From Bombilactobacillus bombi (GTDB lineage: Bacteria > Bacillota > Bacilli > Lactobacillales > Lactobacillaceae): a DNA stretch of 38,758 bases. Within the stretch, counting starts at the first letter, position 1, and every line of letters begins with the position of its first letter. This document shows positions 16,737-24,896 of this stretch, one piece after another. Made by a program: the position numbers and the translations under genes. A model generated the notes under the pieces. It saw only the letters and a list, made by a program, of their open reading frames with translations, searched no databases and had not been told where the DNA came from. The stretch covers positions 1 through 38,758 of the forward strand of contig NZ_SCHP01000010.1 of NCBI RefSeq assembly GCF_013607485.1, given 5' to 3'.

Positions 16737-17924
16737 ATGACTAAAACCCTTTTTTTTAATTTTTCATTATTTACAGGAAATAAAGAAGAACTACAACCAC
16801 AAGCATGGATGTTAGTTGATAATCAAACAGGAAAGATTACTGATTCCAGCACTAGCAATCCTCCAGCAGCTGATCAAAAAGTCGATTTAGCTAATAAATA
16901 TGTAATGCCAGGTCTTATTAATTGCCATACTCACATCACTATGGATCCCGCAACTGGTGATGGAGGAACAAGCGCTAATGTTATTGCATCTACTGTAAGA
17001 GCAGTTATGAATTTACACACACTTTTAAAATCAGGTGTAACTTACATTCGTGAATGCGGCAGTACTTATGATATTGATATCACTTTAAGTCAGCTAATTG
17101 CTGAGGGCCTTATTGAAAAAGCACCCGAAATTTTACCTTCTGGACGTCCCTATTCTATGACTGGCGGCCACGGTGATTTTCCTAATTTTGGACACTTAGT
17201 TGATTCTCCTGATGAAATGCGCAAGGCTGTTCGTCAAGGACAAAAGATTGGTGCTAAAGCAATTAAGGTTATGGCGACCGGTGGTGTGATGACCAAAAAT
17301 GATTTTATGGATGATCCTCAACTAAGTATAGCCGAAATCCAAGCAGCCGTAGACGAAGCACATCACAAAGATAACATTGTAGCAGCCCACGCCGAAGGCA
17401 ATCCCGGAATTTTAAATGCTATTAAGGCCGGCGTAGATTCTATTGAGCATGGCTTTTATGTTAATGATGAAGAAATTGATTTAATGTTACAACAAAAGAC
17501 ATATTTAACACCAACTATTGTTGCTGATTGGGCAATCCCCGAATATGGACATGGCATCTTACCCGATTGGGAAATAAAAAAGGCTGCCGATGCACTAGAT
17601 GATTTATGTAAAAATATTGCCCATGCTCATGAGCGCGGTGTAGCAATCACTTTAGGAACTGACGCAGGTACACCTTTTAATGATTTTTCCATGACTCCAG
17701 TCGAATTAGAATTAATGGTTGAGCATGGCTTTAGCAATTATGAGGCTCTATTAACCTCATGTCGTAATTCATCTAAATTAATGAAAATTGATTCTGAATA
17801 TGGCACTCTTGAGCCTAATAAGTATGCTGACTTCTTGGTATTAGATAATAATCCACTAGAAGATATTAAGGCTTTACAACAAGCTGACAAAGCTGTTTAC
17901 AAAAAAGGCCAGCGCGTTTATTAA
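16737..17924 (+). CDS. Metal-dependent amidohydrolase (Pro-X dipeptidase/imidazolonepropionase-like)
   Basis: Amidohydrolase-superfamily TIM barrel of 395 aa. Metal and catalytic residues are in place: H64 and H66 in INCHTH, K177 in AIKVMATGG, H218 in AAHAEG, H238 in SIEHGF and D309 in GTDAGTP. The pattern fits the branch that includes bacterial Xaa-Pro dipeptidases and aryldialkylphosphatase-related enzymes; the true substrate is unknown. AAGGAG lies seven bases before the ATG. It is the first gene of a two-gene operon with an M20 deacylase 17 bases downstream, and is divergent from a putative transporter, which suggests uptake and breakdown of an amide or dipeptide. Confidence 0.85.
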   Translation: MTKTLFFNFSLFTGNKEELQPQAWMLVDNQTGKITDSSTSNPPAADQKVDLANKYVMPGLINCHTHITMDPATGDGGTSANVIASTVRAVMNLHTLLKSGVTYIRECGSTYDIDITLSQLIAEGLIEKAPEILPSGRPYSMTGGHGDFPNFGHLVDSPDEMRKAVRQGQKIGAKAIKVMATGGVMTKNDFMDDPQLSIAEIQAAVDEAHHKDNIVAAHAEGNPGILNAIKAGVDSIEHGFYVNDEEIDLMLQQKTYLTPTIVADWAIPEYGHGILPDWEIKKAADALDDLCKNIAHAHERGVAITLGTDAGTPFNDFSMTPVELELMVEHGFSNYEALLTSCRNSSKLMKIDSEYGTLEPNKYADFLVLDNNPLEDIKALQQADKAVYKKGQRVY

Positions 17925-17941
17925 AAGGAGCAAAACAAATA

Positions 17942-19117
17942 ATGGAAGAACAGTCTTGGTTTCAACTTATTCCACAAACCCAAATGATTGAATGGCGCCG
18001 CCATTTTCATAAATATCCAGAATTATCTTTTAAGGAATTTAAAACTAGTGCCCACATTATCGAAATTTTGAAATCGTTTGGACCTATTGAGATTACGCAA
18101 CCCACACCCACCAGCGTTTTAGGAACTATTGTTGGTGATTATCCGGGACCAAAAATTTTATTAAGAGCGGATATTGATGGCCTACCTGTCACAGAAGAAA
18201 CCAACCTAGAGTTTTCCTCAGAAAATAAGGGAGTTATGCAGGCTTGCGGACATGATACGCACACAGCAATTTTGCTGGCAAGTATCAAAGTCTTAATGAA
18301 TTTGCGTTCTCAGCTGCACGGAAGTGTTCAAGTGATTTTTCAGCCTGGTGAAGAGCAAGTTCCTGGGGGCGCGCAAGAAATTGTTGCTAGTGGCCAATTA
18401 CATGACTTAGGTGCAGTTATCGGCTTACACATTATGAATGGTTTAAAATCTGGTAGTGTCAATGTTGTGGTAGACGGACCTGCAACTACAGGAGCAGATG
18501 CCTTTGAGCTCACTATCCAAGGCCGCGGCAGCCACGGATCAATGCCCCAAGAAGGTATAGATCCTATTACGGTAGGAACTGAAATCATTAATCAATTGCA
18601 TACAGTAACTTCTCGCTTCACTCCTCCTAAAGACTTAAATGTAGTTACAGTAGGTGAATTTCATTCAGGCGTTGCTGTTAATGTTTTACCTGATACTGCT
18701 TTTATTGGCGGCTCAGTACGAACCATTAATGAAGCTACCCGACAAGCAATTGCTGCGCGAGTTAAAAAAATCATTAAAAATACCTGCGATACCTATGGTG
18801 CTACTTATGATTTAAACTATCAATTTGCCTATGCTGCCGTTGTAAATGATCCAAAGCTTTCACAATTAGTTAAAAATAGTGCTCTAAAGGTCTTACCCAA
18901 AGAAATGGTTCCAAATGGAACTATGATGAGTGCTAGTGAAGATTTTTCTGCTTATGGTAAGGTTGCTCCCCTTTGCTTCTTCCTTTTGGGTGGCGGAAAC
19001 GCTGAAGAAGGCTATCCATATTCTAATCACAGCCCCAAATTTATTATTGATGAAAAAGCCTTAATTAATGGCGTTAAAACTGAAGTCGCCAGTGTCTTAG
19101 AATTTTTAAAGGGATAA
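17942..19117 (+). CDS. M20 family amidohydrolase/deacylase
   Basis: Zinc-dependent amidase of the M20D branch (IAA-amino-acid hydrolase, N-acyl-amino-acid deacylase, carboxypeptidase relatives), 391 aa, cytoplasmic. Visible elements: RRHFHKYPELSF (19-30), RADIDGLPV, the CGHDTH metal loop (C102, H104, D105, H107), the catalytic glutamate pair in QPGEEQ (137-138), H163 in GLHIMNG, and SASEDF near the C-terminus. The dimerisation domain (GSHGSMPQEGIDP) lies mid-protein. It follows the amidohydrolase gene by 17 bases with an AAAAGGAG ribosome binding site. It could be a diaminopimelate deacetylase, but the neighbours (no dapD-type genes) argue for catabolism of acyl-amino acids. Confidence 0.88.
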   Translation: MEEQSWFQLIPQTQMIEWRRHFHKYPELSFKEFKTSAHIIEILKSFGPIEITQPTPTSVLGTIVGDYPGPKILLRADIDGLPVTEETNLEFSSENKGVMQACGHDTHTAILLASIKVLMNLRSQLHGSVQVIFQPGEEQVPGGAQEIVASGQLHDLGAVIGLHIMNGLKSGSVNVVVDGPATTGADAFELTIQGRGSHGSMPQEGIDPITVGTEIINQLHTVTSRFTPPKDLNVVTVGEFHSGVAVNVLPDTAFIGGSVRTINEATRQAIAARVKKIIKNTCDTYGATYDLNYQFAYAAVVNDPKLSQLVKNSALKVLPKEMVPNGTMMSASEDFSAYGKVAPLCFFLLGGGNAEEGYPYSNHSPKFIIDEKALINGVKTEVASVLEFLKG

Positions 19118-19158
19118 TTAACAAAATATTTTTATTTGCTATAAATTTATCCAAAGTC

Positions 19159-19199
19159 AACAAAACCCCATCAATTCAACTTATTGATGGGGTTTTGTT
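19159..19199. terminator. Bidirectional terminator embedded in the HTH gene
   Basis: A perfect 16-bp stem (arms 19159-19174 and 19184-19199, core CAAAACCCCATCAA) with a 9-nt loop (19175-19183). It ends the plus-strand hydrolase operon (U-rich GGTTTTGTTTG) and, read in reverse, the minus-strand DUF2975-HTH unit. The last codons of the HTH gene are inside the stem. Confidence 0.85.
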
Positions 19200-19401
19200 T
19201 GTCTGGAACATATTCTAAAATATCGCCAGGTTGACATTGTAAGACAGCACAGAGCTTTTCCAAGGTATTAAAGCGAACGCCATGGGCCTTGCCGGTCTTT
19301 AAAATGGACAAGTTAGCTGGAGTAATACCAATTCTTTGAGCTAACTCTTTTGAAGAAATCTGACGATCAAACATCACTTTAGTTAAATTTACTTTTATCA
19401 T
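19171..19401 (-). CDS. Small XRE/Cro-type HTH regulator (YozG-like)
   Basis: A 76-aa single-domain helix-turn-helix protein: SSKELAQRIGITPANLSILKTGKAHGVRFNTLEKLC (positions 16-51, quoted only as landmarks) carries the recognition helix, and CQPGDILEYV ends the fold. This subfamily is normally paired with a DUF2975 membrane protein, as here: the membrane gene ends nine bases upstream. The pair may act as a membrane-linked regulator; the function is not established. The final nine codons and the stop lie within a terminator hairpin, an economical use of sequence that fixes the C-terminal residues NPINKLN. Confidence 0.88.
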   Translation of the reverse strand: MIKVNLTKVMFDRQISSKELAQRIGITPANLSILKTGKAHGVRFNTLEKLCAVLQCQPGDILEYVPDKQNPINKLN

Positions 19402-19410
19402 TGTACCTAC

Positions 19411-19932
19411 CTAAATTAAAGATTCGTTATCTAATTGTAACTGAACACCGTGAGCAAATAACAGCTCTAAAACATAAATAATTGCTGTCACAATTAACAT
19501 TAACCCTAAATTAGATAATTTTAAAGACTCATTATGGAGCAGTAATTCTAATTGCCATAGTATTTGAGTTGCTACGACCATTCCACTACATCCTAAAATT
19601 AAGCGCACTAAACGTAAATTGGTTACGGTAAAGTATTGTTTATGCAGAATTTTAAAAATCAGCTGTCGCAAAGAATTTGCACCCAGACCAAGGCTTATTA
19701 GTAATAACAAGGCTAATATCAGCAACATCAAAAAAGTACCAAAATCAGCTGCAAATAATTTATCAGTGACTTGAATATCATAAATATCAACATGCAGATG
19801 AACCAGTGAAGGCTTGATAAATTTAACCAGTACTACTGCTGCAATTCCCGCTCCACTAATAATAGCGACTGCTTCAGTCAGAAATGCTAGCACTAATAAA
19901 AATTTTAAAATCAGCTGGGAGATTACTTTCAT
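19411..19932 (-). CDS. DUF2975 family membrane protein
   Basis: Small membrane protein of 173 aa with four predicted helices (about 10-32, 58-80, 98-120, 133-155) and a short extracytoplasmic stretch after the first. Family and gene order (DUF2975 followed by a YozG-like HTH) are typical of Firmicutes, but the function is unknown. The ATG at 19932 has AAAGGGA ten bases upstream; the in-frame GTG nine bases earlier is too near that site. A promoter with extended -10 TGCTACAAT (19962-19970 on the minus strand) and TTACAA at 16 bases lies upstream. Confidence 0.8.
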   Translation of the reverse strand: MKVISQLILKFLLVLAFLTEAVAIISGAGIAAVVLVKFIKPSLVHLHVDIYDIQVTDKLFAADFGTFLMLLILALLLLISLGLGANSLRQLIFKILHKQYFTVTNLRLVRLILGCSGMVVATQILWQLELLLHNESLKLSNLGLMLIVTAIIYVLELLFAHGVQLQLDNESLI

Positions 19933-19961
19933 AACAGCCACATCCCTTTATTGTTTTCATT

Positions 19962-19989
19962 ATTGTAGCAAACAATTTAAATATTGTAA
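19962..19989 (-). promoter_or_regulatory. Promoter of the DUF2975-HTH pair
   Basis: Minus-strand TTACAA (19989-19984), a 16-base spacer and the extended -10 TGCTACAAT (19970-19962), about 30 bases before the DUF2975 start. Confidence 0.5.
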
Positions 19990-20011
19990 AACAATAATAT
20001 AGTGATTGCTT

Positions 20012-20848
20012 TTAAAATTTTTGCACTTGTCTATGATAAAAAATATATCCTACTATTAATAATAAAATACCATCAAAAATAACACTTACCAAACTGCCTT
20101 CAACCCCAAAAATTCCACCATTACTTAAGTATTTATGTGGAACAGTAATAGAATTAAAAACAATTGCTTGCTTAGGAGTCCCTGAAACTGAAGTGCCAAA
20201 TAACACCCCTTCAGCAAAATTCCACGCAGCATGAAATGAACCCACAAACCAAAGGTTCTGTGTTTGCAAGCGGATTAAAGACATCGTCAAAGCAAAAAAT
20301 AATAAATCTAAAACTGCTAGCCAGCTAAACCCATCGTTACCAATGTGCATAAACATAAATAATAAAGAATTAAAGATGAGAGCAGTTTTAGGCAAATGTA
20401 GTTCTAATAGCTTACCCATTACGTAACCCCGACATAATAACTCTTCAAACATGCTTTGAATCATAAAGCCAACTAAAAATAAAATCAGCCACCCCAAATT
20501 ATTAAATTTAAAAATCCACTGCACCTTAAAACCGCCTAAAAATACACATGTTAGCCAAGCAAGTGCAAACCAGAAAATTCCCAAACCAAAACCTTGGAAG
20601 TATTGATGGTGCCAATTCTCTTTAGGAAAAGCCCAAATTTGAGGATGTTTTTCATAAGCTAGATACATTAAACCAATAGCAACTATTTCTAGCATTAGTT
20701 CACATACCATCGTGAACCAATTCTCTGATCTATGATTAATACTTAAGATGATATCGCCAGCAATTTCTGAAACCAACAGCCAGACGAATGTCATTAAAAA
20801 AATCTTTATTAAGGTTTTTATAATTAACCTAAAATCTAATTTTTTCAT
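20012..20848 (-). CDS. CPBP family intramembrane metalloprotease
   Basis: Multi-pass membrane protein of 278 aa with the three CPBP (CAAX protease and bacteriocin-processing) motifs: E135-E136 and R140 in EELLCRGY, H168 in FMHIGNDG, and H206/N210 in FHAAWN. Members cleave prenylated proteins in eukaryotes; in lactic acid bacteria some give bacteriocin self-immunity or assist bacteriocin secretion. No bacteriocin precursor gene is visible nearby. It lies eight bases after thrE with TAGGAG as ribosome binding site, so the two are co-transcribed. Its substrate is unknown. Confidence 0.9.
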   Translation of the reverse strand: MKKLDFRLIIKTLIKIFLMTFVWLLVSEIAGDIILSINHRSENWFTMVCELMLEIVAIGLMYLAYEKHPQIWAFPKENWHHQYFQGFGLGIFWFALAWLTCVFLGGFKVQWIFKFNNLGWLILFLVGFMIQSMFEELLCRGYVMGKLLELHLPKTALIFNSLLFMFMHIGNDGFSWLAVLDLLFFALTMSLIRLQTQNLWFVGSFHAAWNFAEGVLFGTSVSGTPKQAIVFNSITVPHKYLSNGGIFGVEGSLVSVIFDGILLLIVGYIFYHRQVQKF

Positions 20849-20856
20849 AATCGCTC

Positions 20857-22203
20857 CTAATCACAATAGCGCCATTTTTTATCCAGCAAAACCCGCGCAA
20901 CGAATAATCCTAAAGGAATAAACATGATAATCATCGCAGCCTTGGACAGCCACAAAGCACCAACACCAATAGCATTAATACCGATACTATAAACGCCCCG
21001 ATAAATATATAATCCCGGTATCATAATAACAATCGCGGGAACAGTTAGAGAAATCCGCGGATAGCCATGTTTTTTATTGACAGCTGATGCTAAAATCCCT
21101 GCTAAAAACGCTCCCGCAAAGGCTGCAGCTCCAGCTGGAATATGAGTCAAGTCAACCAGTTCCAAACGTAAAGTGTTACCTAAAGCTCCTAATATCCCCG
21201 CCCAAAAGGCCATCTTGCGCGGACTATTAAACATAATAGAAAATCCATATACACCAAAAAAGCTAGCTGGTAAACGTAATAACAACATTAAAAGGGGACT
21301 CAAATTTAATGGCAAAAAATTTTTAGGACGTAAATGAACTGTGAGAGCCACTAACCACCCCACTAAAGTAGCAGTAATAATAATTGTCAAAGCATAAGCT
21401 AAGCGTTCCAGTCCCGACTTCATATCTAATTTTGACATGTCTAGCATGCTGGTAATAAAAGGAAAACCGGGTATCACAAACAACATCGCTCCAATATAGC
21501 CAGCTTCATGCTGTAATGAAATACCAAAGAACACTTCCAATAACTTAAAGCACCCTAAATAAGCTAGACAAGCAACCGCTACACTTACAGAAATATCAGC
21601 CAATAAAGTAATACTGCGATTAGTCATTTCTTTACGGATCAAGTTGCCCATTCCTGCTCCCACAAAGCAACACAACATTTCAACTAAACCACCGCCAAGT
21701 AAAAAAACAAAGGCACTGCAGGCGATGGCTGCCGCCAAAGCCGCCTGTCCAGCTGAATAATGACCTGGACGATGCTGAATTTTGTCTAACTGCAAATGTA
21801 TCTGTCGAATTGTTAAATGTCGACACTCAAGATTAAAATTATTGACAAAATTTTCCATTTGACTCAATTTGTCAGTATTGACGCCGCTTTTAGGTAAGGT
21901 TAAAACTTGCGAATGACTTAAATTTTGGCTAAAACAAGTGTAAGAAATGGTTAAAAGACCAACTTCTGCTGAGCAAGTCAGATTTAAAGCTCGTGCTACG
22001 GTATTCATAGCATCTCTTACCCGCCAAGCACCTGTGCCACACGACAAAAGCATAATCCCCACTCGTCCTACTACTCCTGAACGTTCATTAATGCTAGCTT
22101 CAGTCGCACTAATATTGTCATCAGTTATATAATCTTTCCAATGAATAGTCATGTGATGCTTTTTAGAAAGATGAAACTGCGGCTTTGCTCGATCTTCTGT
22201 CAT
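20857..22203 (-). CDS. thrE: Threonine/serine exporter family protein (ThrE, fused)
   Basis: Membrane exporter of the ThrE family, 448 aa. The N-terminal half (about 25-270; DUF1212/ThrE domain with RVGIMLLSCGTGAWRVRDAMN) and the C-terminal half (about 290-448; ThrE_2-like helices) are on one polypeptide, as in Corynebacterium ThrE; many Firmicutes split them into two genes. Around ten membrane segments start at about residue 150. Start at 22203 has AGGAGG ten bases ahead; a further ATG 36 bases upstream overlaps the leader and has none. Probable promoter: TTGAAA, 18 bases, TAAGAT. It is followed by the CPBP protease gene. Substrate specificity is inferred only from the family. Confidence 0.85.
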   Translation of the reverse strand: MTEDRAKPQFHLSKKHHMTIHWKDYITDDNISATEASINERSGVVGRVGIMLLSCGTGAWRVRDAMNTVARALNLTCSAEVGLLTISYTCFSQNLSHSQVLTLPKSGVNTDKLSQMENFVNNFNLECRHLTIRQIHLQLDKIQHRPGHYSAGQAALAAAIACSAFVFLLGGGLVEMLCCFVGAGMGNLIRKEMTNRSITLLADISVSVAVACLAYLGCFKLLEVFFGISLQHEAGYIGAMLFVIPGFPFITSMLDMSKLDMKSGLERLAYALTIIITATLVGWLVALTVHLRPKNFLPLNLSPLLMLLLRLPASFFGVYGFSIMFNSPRKMAFWAGILGALGNTLRLELVDLTHIPAGAAAFAGAFLAGILASAVNKKHGYPRISLTVPAIVIMIPGLYIYRGVYSIGINAIGVGALWLSKAAMIIMFIPLGLFVARVLLDKKWRYCD

Positions 22204-22289
22204 AAAAATGTTGCCTCCTACAAATATAAAGTGACACACAGCATTTATCTTAGCATTATTTAAGAAAAGTTTTCAAAAATAAATAAAAA

Positions 22290-22320
22290 AAGAGGGACAA
22301 AAAAATTGTCTTAACCTCTT
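22290..22320 (-). terminator. Intrinsic terminator of the NatAB-like unit
   Basis: On the minus strand AAGAGG and CCTCTT flank an inner stem GACAA/TTGTC (22320-22290), with seven T residues after it. It starts 65 bases beyond the ABC-2 permease stop codon and separates that unit from the thrE promoter. Confidence 0.75.
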
Positions 22321-22384
22321 AATTTAATAATATATGAACATTAACAACTATCACAAAGCAAAAGTCTGCAATTTATACCTCATT

Positions 22385-23602
22385 TTAGCGATGATAGGAT
22401 AATCCCCGTTTAAATCTCTTCCAAAAATTAGTATCATCAGTTTGAAGTATAACACCTTGATAGATTTTACTAATGTAGAGCATAAACACCACAATACTGA
22501 CAATTAAAATCACTAAAGAAATCCCTATTTCTAAATTGCTGACTGCACCATTGATAATTCTAACGGGCATAATATAAGAAGAAATAAATGGTACATAAGA
22601 TAAAATTTTAGCTAAGGGTTGCTCAGGATGGCTTTGAAAGACCAACGCTAAAATCATAGCAAAGAATGCTAAATAACTTATGGATTGCGCTGCTTTAGAA
22701 GAATCTTCAGCTTTTACCACGAGTGCTCCTGCGAAAGCCGCTAGAATAATATAGAGTATTATTCCTAATAACATAAATAGCAAATTAATGTTTAACAAAC
22801 TGCCAATAATTTTGTTAATCATTTGCTGGTTGTCTTTCATAAAAGCTGCTGTCACTGGAACATGTTGCGCCCAAACATATCCACCCCAGCCTCCAAATAG
22901 ATAAATGACTAATTGTGTAAGGACAACTAAAAATATTCCTAAAATTTTGCCGAAAAAATATTTGTTGGCTTGAGTGCTGGAAAAAATAATTTCCATAATT
23001 TTTGTACCCTTTTCTGTCGCAATATCTTGGGCTGTAACACTAGAATAATTCAAAGTTATCATCATAAATACAAAAATTATAAGATAAAAAGCCATTAATT
23101 TAATTATTTTTTCGCCCTGTTTATTTTTAGCAATAACTTTTTGATAATGTGGCTGTTGTTGTAAATGTTGGATTTGCGTAGAAGATAATTGTGCCTGTTG
23201 CATATTAAGTTGGATTTGGATTCTCTGCAGATATCCCTTAACCGCTTGTTCAAATTCTGAATCTGGTTCTTGATTGCCATGATAAACCGCCCTAATTTGG
23301 TTATCTTGTAAATTTAAAGTGAGATAACCATCTATATCTTTTTTAGCAAATTTATGTTGTGCTACTTTGACGGTTTTAATTTTCGAATCAATTGATTGGG
23401 AATACTCCTTAATAAATTGCTGACGTAATTGCGGCTGCTTACTCACCACAGCCACCTTATCTTCAGACGCATTATTACTTACAAACCCGCTCAAGGCACT
23501 GATACCCACAAATAAAAAAGGACCCAAGATTAAAATTAAAAATGACCAAGTCTTAATTTGTTGGAAATAGGTATGTTTAACTACAATCCATAATTTATTC
23601 AT
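22385..23602 (-). CDS. ABC-2 type permease (NatB-like)
   Basis: Membrane subunit of an ABC exporter, 405 aa. One helix at about 17-40, a long extracytoplasmic stretch rich in Q and K (about 45-175), then five helices from about 180 to 395. This layout matches NatB and related ABC-2 permeases, where sodium export or detoxification has been shown in Bacillus; the substrate here is unknown. The real start is probably ATG 23602, which overlaps the ATPase stop codon in ATGAATAA (8-base overlap, translational coupling). The upstream ATG at 23635 lies in the ATPase gene without a ribosome binding site. Confidence 0.85.
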   Translation of the reverse strand: MNKLWIVVKHTYFQQIKTWSFLILILGPFLFVGISALSGFVSNNASEDKVAVVSKQPQLRQQFIKEYSQSIDSKIKTVKVAQHKFAKKDIDGYLTLNLQDNQIRAVYHGNQEPDSEFEQAVKGYLQRIQIQLNMQQAQLSSTQIQHLQQQPHYQKVIAKNKQGEKIIKLMAFYLIIFVFMMITLNYSSVTAQDIATEKGTKIMEIIFSSTQANKYFFGKILGIFLVVLTQLVIYLFGGWGGYVWAQHVPVTAAFMKDNQQMINKIIGSLLNINLLFMLLGIILYIILAAFAGALVVKAEDSSKAAQSISYLAFFAMILALVFQSHPEQPLAKILSYVPFISSYIMPVRIINGAVSNLEIGISLVILIVSIVVFMLYISKIYQGVILQTDDTNFWKRFKRGLSYHR

Positions 23603-24491
23603 TATCTGCACCTGCTTCCATCCGAAAAATTTCATCTAAAGTTGGCGGCTGTTGCCGAAATTCTTCAATATAGTGGCCGTTAGTTAATGCCGCAAAAACT
23701 TCGGGACCATGAGTTTCATCAGCAATTTGCAGCAGATATTCTTGACCCTTTTGATGAATAACGGACTGCACATGTGGCAGCTGTTGAAGTTGCTCTTGGG
23801 TTTTGGGAGTTTTAACATAGATTTGCGTTTTGCCAAAAGAATTACGCACTGTCTCTAATTCACCATTTAAAACTACATGACCATTCTTGAGCATGAGTAA
23901 GGTATCACAAATTTCTTCCACATTAGCCATATCATGACTAGAAAAGATGATTGTCGCTTGCTGTTGTTTAGCTGCTAATACTGCTTGCTTTAAAAGATCA
24001 GAATTAACAGGATCTAATCCACTAAAAGGCTCATCTAAGATAATTAAGCGTGGTTGATGTATTAAGGTGCAGATCAGCTGCACTTTTTGTTGATTACCTT
24101 TTGACAAAGATTTAATTTTATCAGACTTTTTGCCCTTTACAGCAAAGCGTTCTAACCAATCATCAATTTGTGGGCGAATTTCTTTGGCAGTTTTGCCCTT
24201 TAATTGAGCCAGATAAACGATCTGTTCTTCAATTGTTAGCTTTGGCATCAAGCTGCGTTCTTCCGGCAAATATCCAATCTCATTAAAAACTTCTTCCGTA
24301 ATTTTTTGCTTTTTCCAAGCAATTTGGCCATCATAACGAATAAAATTCAAAATACTATGAAAAGTTGTAGTCTTTCCCGCACCATTTTGTCCAATTAACC
24401 CCATTATTTGCCCAGGCTGAATGACAAAATTAACATCATCTAATGCTTGAACATTTCCAAATTTCTTACTTAAGTGTGCGATTGAAAGCAT
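23595..24491 (-). CDS. ABC transporter ATPase (NatA-like)
   Basis: Cytoplasmic ATPase for the ABC-2 permease that follows. The 298-aa protein has Walker A GQNGAGKTT (about 34-42), signature LSKGNQQKVQL, Walker B LIILDEPFSGLDP and the H-loop SSHDM, with a C-terminal ~80-residue extension ending in EEFRQQPPTLDEIFRMEAG, the EIF motif common to NatA-like subunits. The ATG at 24491 has GAGGAGG five bases upstream and starts MLSIAHLSKKFG, the usual N-terminus; an ATG 51 bases earlier is not supported. Genes overlap by eight bases. Confidence 0.9.
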   Translation of the reverse strand: MLSIAHLSKKFGNVQALDDVNFVIQPGQIMGLIGQNGAGKTTTFHSILNFIRYDGQIAWKKQKITEEVFNEIGYLPEERSLMPKLTIEEQIVYLAQLKGKTAKEIRPQIDDWLERFAVKGKKSDKIKSLSKGNQQKVQLICTLIHQPRLIILDEPFSGLDPVNSDLLKQAVLAAKQQQATIIFSSHDMANVEEICDTLLMLKNGHVVLNGELETVRNSFGKTQIYVKTPKTQEQLQQLPHVQSVIHQKGQEYLLQIADETHGPEVFAALTNGHYIEEFRQQPPTLDEIFRMEAGADNE

Positions 24492-24574
24492 AAAGACCTC
24501 CTCAGAATATGTATTAAATACTCTTAATTTTACCAGATACAATTTATCAAAGATACATACTTGTTAACAAAATT

Positions 24575-24583
24575 TGTTATAAT
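24575..24583 (+). promoter_or_regulatory. Extended -10 promoter of the 45-aa small protein gene
   Basis: TGTTATAAT (24575-24583) is an extended -10 with a perfect TATAAT hexamer. The ideal SD AAGGAGGTGAT follows it about seven bases downstream, so the leader is very short. Confidence 0.6.
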
Positions 24584-24602
24584 TTAATAAGGAGGTGATT
24601 AT

Positions 24603-24740
24603 ATGCAAAATGAAGATAATGATTTTCTTATGCGCCAAATTAAGAGCTTTACCGAAGGACTAGGCTATATCCTCTCCAAAGACAAAAATAACTCAGTCGA
24701 GATAGTTTTTCCTAAAATGAATTCTCAAATTAAAAAATAA
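24603..24740 (+). CDS. 45-aa small protein, similar to the start of DUF6483 proteins
   Basis: A short gene with the best signals in the region: extended -10 TGTTATAAT, AAGGAGGTGAT six bases before the ATG, and a TAA stop. The product begins MQNEDNDFLMRQIKSF and contains GLGYILSKDK and VEIVFPKM. This looks like the N-terminus of lactobacillar DUF6483 proteins (remembered pattern, not searched), which are usually longer, so it may be a short natural form or a truncated remnant. A terminator hairpin starts 24 bases later, leaving no space for a lost C-terminus. It is amphipathic and charged, with no signal peptide or membrane segment. It stands alone between two ABC units. Function unknown. Confidence 0.7.
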   Translation: MQNEDNDFLMRQIKSFTEGLGYILSKDKNNSVEIVFPKMNSQIKK

Positions 24741-24763
24741 TTACTACTAATAATGTGCAAAAA

Positions 24764-24805
24764 AATTTCCTCCTAAGCTAGATATACTAAGCTTAGGAGG
24801 AAATT
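24764..24805 (-). terminator. Terminator of the Bce ABC unit with SD/anti-SD stem
   Basis: A perfect 16-bp inverted repeat (24764-24779 and 24790-24805) with a 10-nt loop. On the minus strand it is followed by seven T residues, so it ends the minus-strand permease transcript. One arm contains CCTCCT and the other AGGAGG. Confidence 0.85.
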
Positions 24806-24896
24806 AGCATGGATTAAGCTACGTGATAACAGTCACCACTCCACTGTATCACTGATAGAGCTAACTGTTTCAACTGCTAGTTAAGCGAGAATAGTT
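24806..24896 (-). other. Structured 3' UTR of the Bce-type permease
   Basis: 91 non-coding bases between the permease stop codon and the terminator stem. GTGAT-A-ACAGT (24823-24833) pairs with ACTGT-ATCAC (to about 24853), and TAACT/AGTTA form a further weak stem nearer the stop. Such a folded 3' end could be processed into a small RNA, but nothing proves it. Confidence 0.35.

Noticed and set aside
20012-20848. Bacteriocin locus around the CPBP protease
   Set aside because: No double-glycine leader peptide, bacteriocin precursor or dedicated exporter was found in the flanking sequence.
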